From Lophius americanus (taxonomy: Eukaryota > Chordata > Actinopteri > Lophiiformes > Lophiidae), in the NCBI GenBank assembly GCA_037951165.1, contig JBBDHG010000061.1, positions 4,212,501 to 4,276,500 of the forward strand: a stretch of 64,000 nucleotides of DNA, in the 5' to 3' direction. The position numbers were made by a program, and so were the translations under genes. The notes under the pieces were generated by a model. It was not told where the DNA came from. It saw only the letters and a program-made list of their open reading frames with translations, and made no database searches. Below are positions 49,401-60,977 of the stretch, piece by piece; position 1 is the stretch's first letter; each line of letters starts with the position of its first letter.

Positions 49401-49660
49401 GATATATGCTGTTTTTGGGGTTTGTCACTTGAGAAGACACCTAATCATAAGCATTCAATTTTATGGAAGGCTGGGGGCGGATACCATTGTAAGTATTTGA
49501 ATAAACATTTCTTAGAGAGTAATCATTTTCTACTGATTATTAATTTTTAATTTCATTTTTTTTCAATTTTTTATGTCGAATAGATGAAAAAGATTATTAA
49601 AAAAAAATCAAGTGTGAAACAACGTACATACAAAAAAATAATTATAAGAGCCGATTATTT
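46441..49660 (+). other. dlg4 intron, nothing recognised
   Basis: The 139-residue minus-strand frame at 46447-46866 has no family motif. No exon or named transposon was seen. Confidence 0.5.
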
Positions 49661-49664
49661 TAAG

Positions 49665-50465
49665 ATAGAAGAATCATAGGTGTCCTGAAAGGAGTAGGAG
49701 GAAACAAGAGCTTATGAAGTCCCAACCCTTATTCCACTGCTGATAGTTACCTATACATCCTTAGCAGTTTTAAACATTTTAAACCAATACACCAATTATT
49801 TACAATTGTACAACTAATCAAAATAATTACCAATCAATACTAAAAAACCTCAGTATACTATACGATATCTCTTTTAGTTTTATATACAACCAATCAGTCT
49901 ATTATCATGTTTCTCCATACAGTAAATATAATATCCTAATCTCAAAATCAATTATCATCCCACTATTTTTTTTAGAAAAGTGTTTTTCTAAACTAAAGAA
50001 CTTTCTGAACTGTTTTATGTTTGGTTTGTGTTTAAACTCCTGCTCCAAACCAGTCCACAAATTCACCCCAGTGCTTGTAATGCACATACATCTCAGAGTT
50101 GTTCCGACATGGAGTTTTTAAAATGGAGTTCCCTTCTCCAATTATACCCACCCTGCATTTCTATAAACATTTTTTGTATATTTCCCAGAAGTCAATTATG
50201 TCTTGGTTTGTACATGATTTGTGAAGTCTTTAATTTAACCAGAGGCCAGTGAACTTCAGTGTACGTGACTTGTGAAAATAATGAATGGTGTGTTCACGAT
50301 TACTTACGTTAAGGAGGATGCTTGTTGTCCCATATCCCCACACAGTAACGCAGAAATGGTAATATGAGTGTAGTATACAGAGTATGTAGTGATTTGTGGT
50401 CCAGAATATGTCTTGATTTTTTAACAACATTCCCATAATATTTGCCAGTTTAGCTTTGACATGGC
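49665..50465 (-). mobile_element. LINE ORF2 C-terminal fragment
   Basis: On the minus strand, one frame (50436-50230) reads VTVWGYGTTSILLNVSNREH and continues to FHKSRTLKF, matching the thumb region of fish non-LTR reverse transcriptases (WG..Y.T.L.P......R...........H..P.F...).  A second frame (50087-49905) reads MCITSTGVNLWTGLEQEFK, matching the terminal G..LWN.L...L segment. The frames are offset by indels and contain stops, so the copy is dead. It runs antisense to dlg4. Confidence 0.75.
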
Positions 50466-53061
50466 AAAGTAATAAGTGACATGCATGTTATCAATTTACT
50501 AGTATGTAAAAACTGCAGGAGGTAAAGCTGGCTGCATGGTTGCAGAGAGAGAAAAATAATGTAGCAGCTGCCACTCCACAGCATTCAGAAGCAGCTTAGT
50601 TTCCCCCCGTATGTCAGGGAGCATAGGAGCAATTTTAACTCACATCTCAGCTTTTGACCCTCAATTTGCCTCTTTGACCCTGAAAGCCCCACCTTAGATT
50701 TTGGAGCAGTGTCAGAGTTGACGGCTAACGGAATAAGTGCTGTCTCAGCTACAATTTGATTACAGCTTTAAGTCCGTATCATTACAATTTTTCATCTCAG
50801 AGAAAGAAATATCCCATTTTAGTTAAAAGCATGAGCTATTGTAACTGTTCAATTAATCATTTATTTCTTATTCCTTATTCTCTATCAAGATGATCTTCCA
50901 GATCATCACCAAAATCTAATGGATTGTTACTAGTTCCATACCCCACCTCGCCACAAAAAGTCATCTAACTGAAAATACAGCTTCCAAGCAATCCTGAGAA
51001 CAGACATATGAAAACATCATCTGTTAGTAGAGTTAATAGTATGTCAATGTGTTTAATTCTTAACACTCTAATGGATTTTTATGTTAAACTGTAATACTGA
51101 TGGACTTCTCCTGGTTCCCGAAACACTGTATACGTTGAATGCAGTGTGCATTTCTTGGAAGCTGTATGCCTGAGAGGAGTTTAGCTTTCATTCCATTACC
51201 TAACGCAGAATAATTTAAAAGATTTGTTCTTGAATTACAAACTCAAATCATGCCAGATATCATTCGATATGTGCTTTACATTACCTCATTTAACCATTAC
51301 AGGGATAACCACTCTGCGTGCATTTCTTTCGGTATTGAGGGGCCAACGACTGACTACAAATGTTGAGGATTCCCCTTTAATCGACCTTTATAGTGGGATA
51401 ATTCCTTAATGATGTAAAGCATGTCTTTCATGGTGATGTTCAGAAATAATGATGGTCTTGTGCCAGTGTTTCTATAACAGTGTTGAATTTAATGAGCTGG
51501 CTGTAAGCGTATGGGCAGATTTTAATTGTTAGAAGATGTAATCAAACACCTATGAGTGAAAAGGGGCCCCAATAACTTAAACGTTACTGATAATTATATT
51601 TATTGAATAACATGTGCTTGTTTTGCACACGCTATCCAAAATCTGATCTAACTGGTAAGGAAATTTACAAGGTCTAAAGAAAATAACAATGACATACCAT
51701 GCATACGAAACATTTATTTTTAAAATAGTGCTAATTTACAGCATACCAAAAAGGCACAGATCATTCGGTGTTAGAGGTTTCAGTAGACAACAATTAACTG
51801 GCAACTGATTCACCTGTAAGATATTTTATTCATTATAGTTCAATCACAAGTTATTATGGAAGTTTTACAGTGTTCAATTAATTCAGCTTTGCATATTACA
51901 AAAGCAGCTTTTAGTCAGGATACCATCTGTACCTATAGATTAAATGATGTGTTTGTGCTATTTCACAATCCTGAGTTTTTCCATATGGATACCTGTTAAC
52001 ATCATAACAGTCACATCCCCCAACAGTAGAAGGCAGCATGCAAGAAGGGGGCATGCATTAGAGACCAGTGCCAAGGGCTTCATCAAACTGTGATTGTGAG
52101 CTATGAGATCAATACTAATATTTTGGATTTTAAAAAAAATAAAATCATATTTGAAATCTTTACTTATTTATAAAGAACTGAGATGAGTCAATTAAGGAAG
52201 GGATTGTTCGCGACTGAAAAACACTGTAACTAGGTAGTTAGTGCTACACAGATTCATAGTGTTTGACCTATGTTTACATGTAGTAATATATAATTCTCCA
52301 TAATTTAATAAACAAAAACCAATCGCTCCCCACTAATCAACTTGTTATTATTGAACAGGGCTGTCAACAATTCACTTTTTTATGGTCCACCCTCATGCTA
52401 CTGTTTTCTGCTTCCCTTTATTGATGCACTCACTATCGTTTTCATTTTTACCCTTCCCCCTTACTTTCTCCTTTAGATTCATCTCTGTTTCATTCCCTCT
52501 CTATCTTGCTGTCTCAGTGTAATGTGATCCAGGACCGATGAAGGCAGCCCAAACTGTGGTGCTGCAATCCCGGCTCTGGTTGCTAGGCAGCCTGTCTGAG
52601 ACAGTGTTGGGTGATGCACCCTTCCTCTCGGTCTACTAAAAAAGGGCTTCAGGGGAATATATGATTTCTGGCAAAAACACAAGCGCTAACACAAGACGGG
52701 ATGCCCACCGTGATTCAGATCACCTTCTGATGTGTTGTTGATGGTGAATGTTGTGTGCATATTTTGTGCCATCACGCCAATAATGAAAGCTACCATGTGT
52801 AGCTAACACAGTGGGCTGCTGGCAGGCTGCCAATGTGTGGGATATCAGTAGGGGGGTAAGGTTACTCTGAAGAAACTGCATTGCATCCTACTGTAGTGTC
52901 AATATGAGTCATGGCTCTGGTTGTTCTTTGTGGTTGTGGAGGACGGTCGCTTCACTCTACACAAAGTGGCGTTTTTGGCCATTTCCTATGGTGTCTTCAC
53001 TTTACATTAATGGGACACACACATGCTAAAGTGATATACAGGATTTGCATACGTATATAAA
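50466..53061 (+). other. dlg4 intron, nothing recognised
   Basis: Ordinary AT-rich sequence. A GGTTGCTAGGCAGCC string near 52577-52591 is a weak X-box-like match. No exon was seen before 53324. Confidence 0.5.
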
Positions 53062-53084
53062 ATATATATATATATATATATATA

Positions 53085-53133
<49 letters not shown>
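53062..53133. repeat. (TA)n microsatellite
   Basis: About 70 bp of alternating TA with one interruption near 53087, ending 190 bp before exon 2. It is self-complementary and could extrude a cruciform. Confidence 0.95.
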
Positions 53134-53136
<3 letters not shown>

Positions 53137-53323
53137 CCCATTTGGTTAATGATGCCCTTACATTTGCATCAATATGTGTAAAGGGATGAGACATCGATGA
53201 AAGATTACCATAACGAAACTGAGGTGAGAAAAGGGAGCTATAAATGAAAATTAAAAAGGCCCTTCAGTCCTCATACTTGAGTCCTTTCCAGGCTAATGAC
53301 CTCATTTGTGTGTGTGTCCACAG

Positions 53324-53485
53324 AAGTACAGGTACCAGGATGAGGAGACGCCCCCCTTGGAGCACAGTCCAGCACATCTGGCTGCAGGGAAAAGTGCCGA
53401 AATGCTTCATATGAGTGACAAGAATCTTGCTGCCATGGAGGCTATACATGGCTACACACAACACACACATATCTCTCCTGTCAAG
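53324..53485 (+). CDS. dlg4: dlg4 exon 2, shared N-terminal region
   Basis: 54 codons between CCACAG and GTAGGA, phase 0 at both ends. It begins KYRYQDEETPPLEHSPAHL, nearly identical to mammalian PSD-95 (KYRYQDEDTPPLEHSPAHL). It continues with AGKSAEMLHMSDKNLAAMEA and then IHGYTQHTHISPVK, a tail corresponding to DLG1/DLG2 (HVSEKNLS.IENVHG...HISP.K) and to known zebrafish Dlg4, but missing from mammalian DLG4. Joined to the alpha exon, Thr19-Pro and Ser25-Pro fall where mammalian PSD-95 is phosphorylated by CDK5 and where a PEST-like stretch controls turnover. The acceptor is preceded by an 11-base TG run instead of a clean pyrimidine tract, and a CA run follows the donor. Confidence 0.95.
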
Positions 53486-55317
53486 GTAGGAAACACACAC
53501 ACACAAGTATTTACATTTTGGTCATTAACATGACAAGCATAAAACATTTGGCTTTCCACATTTAGCAATCGTTCTGTTACTGGGTTAGAATAAACACAAG
53601 TTTCCGCTTTTTCACATTGTTTTGCTGTTGATCAGATTCCATCCTAAATCTAGAAGGACAATGGGTGGAGCGCATACCTCGGCCAAGGCCAACTGTCATT
53701 TTTAATGTAATGAAATCCTAATCTAAACTTTGACAAGATATTTACGTCAACACAATGGATGACCTCAGGGTCCTCACAATGTTAAAGAAAAAAGAAACAT
53801 GGATTATACCCCGTCACCTGGGTCTTTTCAAAAAATTCAAGAGAAATTGGGAGTTCAGCAGCCGGACAGCTCTAGGGACAACGTTTCATTTGATATGTCT
53901 CAGTCAATCGGTCAAGCACCTTATATATTAATGACAAAAATGCTGACAGGAGCCAAATCTTGCAGTGCTCATGAGAAGAAGTTGGAAAAAAGATCTGAAA
54001 TCCATCATTTTATCCAGATACAATATAGAATTGATAAATAAAAAAGTTAAATAGACAGAAATACTGTAAAAGCCTTTTATGAATTTGCACTTTCAACGAT
54101 GAGTTAAATGTTAATCTTCTAGAAATACTTGCATAGGAATAAAATGCAATTATCAGCAACTCTAGCCTTTAAACGGAATGTTTAAGTTTCAGATGAGCTT
54201 CCAATGTGTTTGATCGGGCATGGGGTAACTTCATATCAGAGTTTAACAGCACAAAGATCAAACTGTAGGCGGACACAAGATGTGCCGTGTAATGTGATCA
54301 CGTGATCAATCTCAGGATGTTTTCAGGGAAGAATTAAACCTACTAGGTGTACATGTAGCAGCCATATTGATTCTGATTCACACATTCAGATCTAATCTCT
54401 GTTATTAGATTTGTCTAATAGTGTTTGACACATATTGTTGTCGGTACAAAACCACAATGAGACTGATAATCTACCATTTACTGAAAGAAGACCTTTGACA
54501 TTGGAGTGATGTAATTATATCTTGTAGAGGCGAGGAGTCCATATATGCGTGGAGACTGACGCAAAGCTGAACTGGTTATTTATATTAGTTTAGAAACAGG
54601 CTTTAAGGATCTGAAATCAATGGCAGAGAAGCAAAACTCCAGCAGAAGCTCCATGACAGACTGAAGGCACTGACTCAGATGACACCAGAACTACTGGTCA
54701 CAGAGTCAAAGGATACTGCTGACATCAGTATGATTGTGAGCAGAGGGCCGTTGCTTGGAGTTTATTGACAAATATGTGCTGTAGATGCAAATGCAAGCAG
54801 GTATAACCTATTACGTTCAATCATTAGCAATCCATCTCATATGTCTACATGTGTCGTTAAACAGCCTCAATGGCTATTATGCTGGTCCTTTGCGTTCACA
54901 TTGCCAGACTAAAGTGATTTTTTTTGCCTTCATGCGACACTAATTTGATTAATCCGGGGATGTGTGGGACCAAATATCAGAATTTTTCTCATCGAATTCG
55001 AGCCACTTTCATATGCGGTCCGAGATTGTATACGTATACGATTACTGACCGTGCAAGATGAATGTGAATGATTAGATCAGATTTAGTGCAGCTTTTTGCA
55101 TAAGCTCTGGGTGATGTCGTCAGCACGGGTGCACAGGATTGACCAGAGGGGAGAGATGACATCTACATTACAGATTGATTGTTTGTCTTTTAGGGGTCGG
55201 GGAGGACAGCATAAGTCTTATTATGAATTGATATGATATCCCCCTTTGTCATGGTCTGAATAGCTAAATACGATGAATGTATTTGATCATCATGTTAATT
55301 GGCAACACTAAAGTGTC
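53486..55317 (+). other. dlg4 intron 2, first part
   Basis: A CA run (53493-53504) follows the donor. A segment at about 53660-53720 reads, in reverse, like the GGCGGAGGTATGCGCTC end of a dispersed fish repeat (see 27790-27890 and 59279-59400). Nothing else was recognised. Confidence 0.5.
53660..53720 (-). mobile_element. Dispersed repeat fragment (GGAGGTA-ending family)
   Basis: Plus-strand GGAGCGCATACCTCGGCCAA is the reverse complement of the common TTGGCGGAGGTATGCGCTC terminus. Only the terminus is clear. How far the element extends to the right is unknown. Confidence 0.4.
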
Positions 55318-55486
55318 GGTAGAAGTGAATGTGAGTGTGAATGGTTTTCTGTCTCTATGTGTCAGCCCTGTGATGAGCTGGCGACTCATTCAGGGTGTAA
55401 CCTGCTTTCTGCCAATGTCAGCTGGGATAGACTCCAGCCCCCCCGCGACCCTGAGCAGGATAAGCGGTTACGGATAATGAGCTAAT
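55318..55486 (+). mobile_element. Teleost retroelement 3' tail
   Basis: The order CTCTATGTGTCAGCCCTGTG, ATGAGCTGGCGACTCATTC, GTCAGCTGGGATAGACTCCA, CCGCGACCCTGAGCAGGATA and AGCGGTTACGGATAATG is one of the commonest interspersed phrases in fish genomes, usually attributed to LINE or SINE tails. It is diverged by C-to-T changes at former CpGs. Confidence 0.75.
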
Positions 55487-57117
55487 GCCATTGCAGATGT
55501 GACTGCTGTGAACTCTCGAAACAATCAATCTGATGTGAGCAAAAAATCTGAATTGAAATTCTCTATTTGAATAAGCAGAGGAGATCAGTTCAGTCCATTC
55601 GTTGCCCTTCTCTCCGGACATTTGCATGATTTATATTTAATATATTCAATTATTTGCATGCATTTATTTATTATTGCAATAATCATTCGCTGCATAAATG
55701 GACTCCATGTTAATATACTAGTAAAATGCTATAAAAAGAATGAAACTGTTTGCTTGCTGTGAAGACCTTTTATCCATTTCTGACCTTACTCGCCGATAGA
55801 TATGACTAATTCTCTTTGTCCCAGTTGAGTTTATCATCCACAAGCACACGCCAAGGGATCAGTAATTCTTCACAGTTTGATGGGTGCAAAATTTATTATG
55901 GTGACATGCTCATTTCCCTTAAATCCACCATTATGAGGTAATTTAAGACCGTTTAAGAGAAATGCTAGAATTTAACATGTTCCGTCCGTTGTTTGGTAAC
56001 CATAAGGTGACTCATTCACACCATTCTGGCCTGATTGTGTCAAGAAAAGTCAGAATTGCAGTATATCTGCAAGGTAATATAAAGGAAATGGAATTTTATG
56101 CAAAGTAATAATTACATTGTGAGACAAGAATGGTCATTTTGTCCCTTTGAACAGGAATAACACTACAGTTCATCTGAGTTTATGTCAATCCCATAAACTT
56201 TGCTGCTGCCATTAATATCATTATATCTTCAAAAAAATCCCCCCAAATTCACTTTTTACACCTGTCTGGGTAAAGTTATCCATAATCTACAGCGCCAAGC
56301 ACTGCTTGGTAACGCTGAAATGTTTTTGAAAGATGAAACTATGTATTAGTGTGGTATTTGGGTCTTTTCATAGTATTTGTTGTACGGAGAATCTAATAAA
56401 CTGTCCATTCAATGTAAACATGATTCTATATTTAGACTGAAGTGCAATGTCAGCAGTAGGGGTAGGGATTGTCTGTAAGGTAAATCTACATGCAAATATT
56501 TGTGTTGGAGGAATACACCTTGGTCAAGAACTTTAATGAGGCATCATAAGATTTCTCTATATGCATGTTATGAAAGTTCTCTGTATGATGATATTACTTT
56601 CAATATAAAACAACGTCATTTACTGGTGGTATCGTGACCTGTGATTTGATACGGGAGATGTTTTTCTGAATTCTAATCAACGGACAGTGGCTTTTGTCTG
56701 ACATAAAATTTGTACAGTTAAATAGCTGTGTTTCCTGAGCATGCTTCTCATAGAGCTTTCCCAGTTCTTGATGTTATTTTACCCACACATTAACTACACA
56801 CAGCAAAAAAGGGAGTGCTGGAATTTCCGTGTTGAACATTTCTGAGTTGATTTTGACCCCCACAAGAGTTGTTTTTACCACTTCCATTTTCAAACAGTGT
56901 TCAGTGTTTAAGGTTAAAACTCATTGTTGATTTCAACAGCGTTAATCCAACTCCACAGAAATGCAATGAAGCCCCACTCACAAAAAAACAACGGTGGGGA
57001 AAACTAAGTAGTCACCCTAAGTAAGGCTACTGCTCAGCTAACTAACAGTAACTAATGCTAGAACCTGATCTCTGAGGGAAAAAGACTATATCTACATTAC
57101 ATATTTATCAAACATTA
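55487..57117 (+). other. dlg4 intron 2, nothing recognised
   Basis: AT-rich sequence without identifiable exon or element. Confidence 0.5.
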
Positions 57118-57165
57118 AAATATTTTTACCTAGATATTTTGATAAATATCTTGGTAAAAATATTT
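57118..57165. repeat. 22-bp near-perfect hairpin, 4-base loop
   Basis: Arms 57118-57139 and 57144-57165 pair with a single mismatch around the loop TGAT. The sequence is AT-rich. It may be a MITE relic or a chance palindrome. Confidence 0.85.
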
Positions 57166-57718
57166 CAATCAGGGAAGACTAGATAATCAATGGTAAAGGG
57201 GTCTTTATTTAACATTCAGAAATTGAAGGATGGATGCTTTATTTAACAATGTGCAAAATGATGATTATAAAGTCTTTGACTCTGAGGCTCGGCGGGGGGG
57301 GTCTGATCTGAGCACCAGCAGAATATATAGACCCTCCAAGCCCGGACACTGGTGATGGTGAACTCCTCTGGGACTGGAGCCAGAAGGATAAGGAATCCGA
57401 GGAACTGCATGAGGCTGTGGAGGGGAGGAGGAGGATGTGCGTACTGGCAGCAAGAGAGCTGAAGAGGGAAGAGAGCCATACTCAAAACTGGGAGCAGCTC
57501 GATGATAGGTTTAGGTGAGCAGAGAGGTGGTAGCCATTGTGTGCAAGTGAGCAGCTGATAGGGGAGAAAACTGGTCCAATTGATAACAGATGAGAAAGAA
57601 TGTGAGCATGTGGCTGCCTGACAGCTAGGACAGAGGGGAGAGATGAGCTGTGGTGAGCTTTTTATATCTTCATGAATCAACTTTCGCTACATCTCCATAT
57701 TAATAAATATCTTTTATC
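57166..57718 (+). other. dlg4 intron 2, GC-richer patch
   Basis: The 145-residue minus-strand frame (57243-57680) crosses a Pro/Ser-rich low-complexity patch with no family motif. No splice-bounded exon was seen. Confidence 0.45.
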
Positions 57719-57790
57719 TCTGTGAAGCACTTTGTGAAAGGATTTCTGTGAAAAGTGCTATACTAAATAAATGAATAATAATAATAATAA
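57719..57790 (+). mobile_element. Retroelement 3' tail with (AAT)n end
   Basis: TCTGTGAAGCACTTTGTGAA followed by GTGAAAAGTGCTATACTAAA and ATAAATGAATAATAATAAT resembles the teleost tail GTAAAGCGCTTTG...AAAGCGCTATATAAATAAA that ends in a short tandem repeat. Confidence 0.65.
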
Positions 57791-58826
57791 ATCTACAATA
57801 CATATGAGATGGAGGTTCCCTGAGTGCTCCACTGATTTCTGTATATAGTTTTAGATGTTACATGAGTAGGCTAACATAGAGGATAACTGGTGCCATTAGA
57901 GACTAAATAAAAAATGTATTTATTTGCAATCGGTTAGTGGAATAATTTAAACAGACAAATAAAGAGCTTTTTGGCAAAATTAAATGAAATTGAATTATAG
58001 AAACAAAAGGAATGAAAGTTACACTGCAAAAAAATCCTATCCCGGATCACCCCTATTTCTATTTCGGGAATACTGCTATTATTGATGAAGACCTGTGTTT
58101 CTCTTCATGGAGGGCTGAATGCATGATGACGAATAAAGGTCTTGGGTTATATATACAGTATGTATAGTCAGCGCATACAGATGGATGGATGGCTGGATGA
58201 CTCGTTTTAGATGCTCGTTTATGCTCGTTAGATTGTTCATAATAGTTTTGATTTGAAGAGTTCTTGACAACGATGATGATGATGACTGGTTCATTTGCCC
58301 TTCACGCCAACACTTCCACTAGAAGTACTTCCTCATAGAGAGTTTTAGTTTGACCGTTTTTGTGACTCTGTTCTTTAGTGGATTGCAGGACTTCAGTTGT
58401 TGCCCTGGTCGGCATCAATTCTATTTTCACATGTTTTGCTTTCATATGTCTTATCAGTTATGTACCTCTGCTGCCCTTTTCCACCCTGGACAAACCCTTC
58501 CTGCTCACTGTGTTTGTGTTGTGTTGCTAGCAGCAGAGAATTGTGGGTCTGTCATCGTTAACAAGTTTTTCTTGATCGAACCTATTCATCTGCAGGGAAT
58601 GTCTTGATGGGCTTAGTGTGGAGTAATGTAAATGCTTTACTATTTTGCTACTGTAAGTAAAAAGGTTTAGCTTGCCTTAGGCATTTCCCACCCTTCCACA
58701 ATGTTTGTATAAATAATTCAGTAATGTCTGCCTATTAAAATGCCTTAAAAATGTTTTTAAAAAATCTAAATCTAAAACTAACTTTAATGAGTTGTCTCCT
58801 GGCCCATGCCTCATCTCTCTATATTA
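57791..58826 (+). other. dlg4 intron 2, nothing recognised
   Basis: A GATG run near 58182-58200 and a GATGAT run near 58272-58284 are the only landmarks. Confidence 0.5.
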
Positions 58827-59157
58827 CATCCATCCATTTCCTTCCACTTATCTGGGGTCAGGTCACAGAGGCAGCAGGCTAGGAAGGGCATTATTTCCCC
58901 AGCAACACCCTGCAGCTCTTCCTGGGAGATCCCGAAGCATTCCCAGCCCAGATGACATACATATAGTCCCTTCAGCGTGTTCTAACCCGGGTCTACCCCG
59001 GGGTCTCTTCCCAGTTGAAAATGTTTGGAAAAACTCAAAAGAGAGGCATCATTTAGATTTCCAATCCCCCTCAACTGGATCATTTCATTACAAAGGAACA
59101 GAAGTTCAACGGCTGAGTCCAACATACAGTGTAAGCTCATTTCAGCAGCTTGTATGA
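58827..59157 (-). mobile_element. LINE 3' part, minus orientation
   Basis: Read on the minus strand, the frame at 59179-58982 contains IQAAEMS and QLRGIGNL, matching the fish LINE ORF2 phrase IQAAEMSFLRRVAG...SQLRWLGHL. It continues past 58982 with RPRG.PR..W..Y-type codons and ends in CCCAGATAAGTGGAAGGAAA and TGGATGGATG. The DNA is diverged and broken. It is joined at about 59158 to a piece of the same element in the opposite direction. Confidence 0.75.
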
Positions 59158-59278
59158 TTGACCGCAAATATGAGGCCATGGTTCTCTGTCAGAAAATGGT
59201 GGACTCTGCCCTTTGGGTTGGGTTGAGATAATACCTCAAGCAAAGGATTTTAGGATACTTCTTGTAGTTTTGTGGAAT
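59158..59278 (+). mobile_element. Inverted 5' piece of the same LINE
   Basis: GACCGCAAATATGAGGCCATG, GGTTCTCTGTCAGAAAATGG and GGACTCTGCCCTTTGGGTTG match the fish LINE phrase GAGGCCATGGTTCTC...GGTGGA.T.CCCTC.GGGTTG, which lies a little upstream of the IQAAEMS segment in intact elements. Here it points plus while the downstream piece points minus. Confidence 0.65.
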
Positions 59279-59400
59279 TTTGTCCAGTTGTTTTGGTGTC
59301 ATCCCAATTTCAAACCGACCAACAAACCAACCAAAAGACAACATATCTCAAAAACAAAAGATTATGACCAACTTCCTTGGTGGAGTGAACACCCACTGTT
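59279..59400 (+). mobile_element. Dispersed repeat fragment (GGAGGTA-ending family)
   Basis: TTTTGTCCAGTTGTTTTGGTG, a CCAACAAACCAACC run and CTTCCTTGGTGGAGTGAAC follow the order seen at 27790-27890. Confidence 0.45.
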
Positions 59401-59496
59401 GATCTTTCATTGCAGAAGCAGTTAGGCACTTGCAAAATGTCCCTTGTGGATAAATTAGTAGAAGGCCATGTGTATTAGGTCTATGTCCATTAGTTA

Positions 59497-59650
59497 AGAA
59501 GAAATTATTTATTTATCACATACAGCCATAAAAAGTACAACATAGTGAAATTATTTCTTTGCATTTTACCAATCCCTGAGGGAGCAGGGGGGAGGGTTAC
59601 CTTCCGATCTTCTTATTGGGAGAGGGCTGCTCTACCCACTGAGCTACAGG
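59497..59650 (-). mobile_element. SINE copy, internally shortened
   Basis: The minus strand starts GTAGCTCAGTGGGTAGAGCA, a better-preserved A box than at 35.9 kb. It lacks a clear B box and then carries CTCCCTCAGGGATTGGTAAA, ATGCAAAGAAATAATTTCAC and a TTCTTAA tail. It belongs to the same family as 12.6, 35.3 and 35.9 kb. Confidence 0.8.
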
Positions 59651-60920
59651 AAAGAAGACACAGCGAGTTTCAAATATCAGAATCACAATGAATCCCCAAC
59701 TCAGAGAGTCCCATTTGGACCAGCCCAGCTATCCCAGCATTCATACTTAAATGACCTGCTTAGCTGCATTATAGAAATTCTTCCAAGGAGAAGCAAAGTG
59801 TCTCCTGACACATGAAAATACTGCACTGCTGCAATTTGCAAAATTCATAGGCAGAGAAGGTTTTGTTTGGTGTATCAGCTTCAGCTGTTTAGGGTAAAAT
59901 CCAAACTGATACAGAAAAGATAAAGATCCCACTTAGGGCTGCACCATATATTTTGTAAGCATCTACATGTATGTCAATGCCCGTATGCCCAATAGTCCCA
60001 GGGCATACAATGCCAGGTAAGCCAACCTTCATCCTACCATTTTTCTTCTGCTTGTTACAGAAGGAAACACTCATGCTTCTCACGGGACAACTGTCTCGTG
60101 ACAGACTTAACATTGATTTAACTGACTCCTGTGGGACTGAGCTACCTTATCTTCATTCATTATTATCATAAGTGATGCTCCTTGGAAGCTTACTAGAAAT
60201 GTCAGACCTGTTTCAGAAAAGTTCCATACTGATGAATTTTTCCTCTACATAGACCTATTAAAGCCATATGATGAATTTGACTGAATTTTGCTGAAAAGAA
60301 AAATTATTACGTAATTTTATTCCAATAATAATGCAGACCCAATCCCACTGACCGTGGTTGGTTAATCAGCTCAGAATCATTTGTTCAAAAAAAGCTATCG
60401 ATATCTGTTTCTGATTTTTTGTCCGTAAAATTTGAAATGTATGGTATAACTGTGTAACATTCAGTCCACAAACCAGATTTGGTTTATAGGTGTTGTCATG
60501 TGACTCATTCGCAGAAATGATTGGTATAACTAGTGGTCTGAGTACCTTTGAGGTCAAACGTAATCTATAAAGCTGATATAATTTGTACAAACACATGTAC
60601 AATCAGTGTTCCCTGTTTACATTTAGACAGTTTTTATGAAATTCTGTGTTTTATGTTTTCTATATGCTACGCTGTATCTTGGCACAAACATTGCATTGGC
60701 TGTTGACCTGTCACAGTCAAAACAATATTTGCCATTCTTGGGTTGTATCAGTATATAACACTTCCACTATGAACCATGTGGAAAAATATGAGTCAGAGAT
60801 TAATTTACTGGCTGGTAAATGCATTAAGAAAAAAAGAACAAATATACAAGAAAGGAAAATAGCGACACCAATCCCTTGCATGCCAAACACAATCACCCTC
60901 TCCCTTCTGTTGTTTTGCAG
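59651..60920 (+). other. dlg4 intron 2, last part
   Basis: No element recognised. The end CCCTTCTGTTGTTTTGCAG (60902-60920) is a good pyrimidine tract and acceptor for exon 3. Confidence 0.55.
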
Positions 60921-60977
60921 CCTGTGTTGATGTCTACGGGACACACTCCAATGTACACCTCTGCTGTTTCCACACTG
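60921..60977 (+). CDS. dlg4: dlg4 exon 3, teleost N-terminal linker cassette
   Basis: 19 codons, PVLMSTGHTPMYTSAVSTL, between TTGCAG and GTAAGA, phase 0 at both ends. It follows exon 2's ...HISPVK. The join resembles the zebrafish Dlg4 order (…SPAKPVLLPSGHAPYYATSTL, from memory), with PVL, SGHAP/STGHTP, Y and STL conserved. DLG1 has a Pro-rich linker at the same place, and mammalian DLG4 lacks it. It lies in the flexible region before PDZ1 and has no known domain. It could be a cassette exon, since skipping it keeps frame. Confidence 0.85.

Noticed and set aside
53324..53485. Assigning the gene to dlg2 because of the PSD-93-like exon
   Set aside because: KYRYQDEETPPLEHSPAHL and MDCLCIVTTK are DLG4 signatures. 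DLG2 has a different sequence after KYRYQDED.
57243..57680. 145-residue minus-strand frame
   Set aside because: Pro/Ser-rich, no recognisable domain, no splice context, and antisense inside dlg4 intron 2.
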